NCBI GenBank assembly: GCA_963575745.1
Contig: CAUYUJ010014763.1
Span: 62,001 to 126,000, forward strand
DNA from: Prorocentrum cordatum
Lineage: Eukaryota; Sar; Dinophyceae; Prorocentrales; Prorocentraceae
Direction: 5' to 3'
DNA: 64,000 bases
The notes under the pieces are model-generated. The model was not told the origin of the DNA. It ran no database searches and saw only the letters and a list, made by a program, of their open reading frames with translations. The translations under genes were made by a program, and so were the position numbers. Shown here piece by piece: positions 63,701-64,000 of this stretch (positions are counted from its first letter, which is position 1; each line of letters opens with the position of its first letter).

Positions 63701-64000
63701 CCTGTTGGACATGGCAATGCCTCCTCCGATGTACTCGAGGTATGTCATGGCGTCTGGGCGTCCGAGTCCTTCCTCTGACCCGCTGAGCTCTTTGTGGAGG
63801 GTGCAGATGGAACACTTGCTCTTGCCCAGGGAACTGATCACGGCTGGTTGGACGAGCGCCTCCAGCACCCTCATGGGGGCTTCCAGGGGGAACTTGCTGC
63901 TCAGCATGCGGGCCCAGGTCCATGGGCACCCGCGTTCGACGGCGACCCTGTGGTGGTGCGCGTACGTGGCGAGCATGCTGATGTGCTTGATGGCGTCCTC
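60785..64000 (-). pseudogene. Large unrecognised protein gene, three single-base frameshifts, 5' end outside the window
   Basis: Minus-strand coding signal is continuous for ~1070 codons but moves through four frame segments: 64000 to ~63595, ~63595 to ~62533, ~62533 to ~61975 and ~61975 to 60785. Each change equals one extra base and can be placed in a homopolymer (A5 near 63595, C3 near 62533, C7 near 61975). Past each site the next frame reads on smoothly. The upstream part has KCSICTLHKEL. The middle has a Cys-rich segment (FDCDGVDCHERG, CKWLCERCW, APCDCGRKR) and a later GWACRRCLTHIL, both zinc-binding in type. The downstream part is acidic and disordered, then GSFNGIWHAWIKRAALG and DALQTCADFLEAWANAGHDA, ending Arg/Ser-rich. 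No polymerase or nuclease motif is seen. It could be ORF1 of a retroelement or a host gene; it may be decayed or may contain sequencing errors. Confidence 0.6.

Overview
The window reads as nuclear DNA of a dinoflagellate. The clearest sign is two places where the sequence carries degraded copies of the dinoflagellate spliced leader (SL) in a position to have entered the genome on a reverse-transcribed mRNA (minus strand, 52187-52152 and 21597-21571). Other signs are a GC-rich background, very sparse genes, an intron-free eukaryotic housekeeping gene, fragments of several retrotransposon classes, and an extreme load of microsatellites and locally amplified repeats. A high-GC genus such as Prorocentrum would fit, but nothing here fixes the genus.

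Only one ordinary cellular gene is recognised with confidence: EIF3M (translation initiation factor 3 subunit M, minus strand, 12724-14121), in one open frame, with a 53-65 bp satellite upstream of it. A short Cys-rich ORF (14867-15238, minus) also looks like real protein but is not recognised. A long minus-strand gene at the right edge (60785-64000) is protein-like throughout but broken by three single-base shifts, each of which can be placed in a short homopolymer. A Q-rich, disordered coding region is possible at 18655-21310.

The centrepiece is an almost intact 6.5 kb tyrosine-recombinase (DIRS-like) retrotransposon on the minus strand, about 45662-52213. In transcription order it has tandem SL relics, a small Cys-Pro-rich ORF with a membrane segment (ORF0), a gag-like ORF joined to it by a TGATG stop-start overlap, a pol ORF with reverse transcriptase, RNase H and a DNA-methyltransferase-like domain, and a tyrosine recombinase with its R, HxxR and Y residues in the next frame. 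It sits between ATT-rich arrays, each flanked outward by CTC arrays. Two other retroelements are dead: a Ty1/copia RNase H tail (29701-30138) and a LINE-type reverse transcriptase (40450-42275) cut off at a TA microsatellite.

Layout: 0-12 kb repeats (paired minisatellites, CTC/CAT arrays with a recurring 40 bp module, a 165 bp satellite, a higher-order repeat, ATG arrays, a triplicated 150 bp repeat); 12-15 kb EIF3M and its flanks; 15-22 kb dispersed families, tandem units and the Q-rich region; 22-29 kb minisatellites and second copies of families seen in 0-7 kb; 29-30 kb copia; 30-40 kb mostly purine-rich or anonymous sequence; 40-42 kb LINE; 43-45.6 kb GAC and CTC arrays; 45.6-52.2 kb the DIRS-like element; 53-59 kb a dense cluster of a dispersed family beginning CTGGTGGGG; 60-64 kb the edge gene. 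I see no rRNA, convincing tRNA, CRISPR array or bacterial-type operon. Long open frames elsewhere are products of triplet microsatellites or of stop-poor GC-rich DNA.
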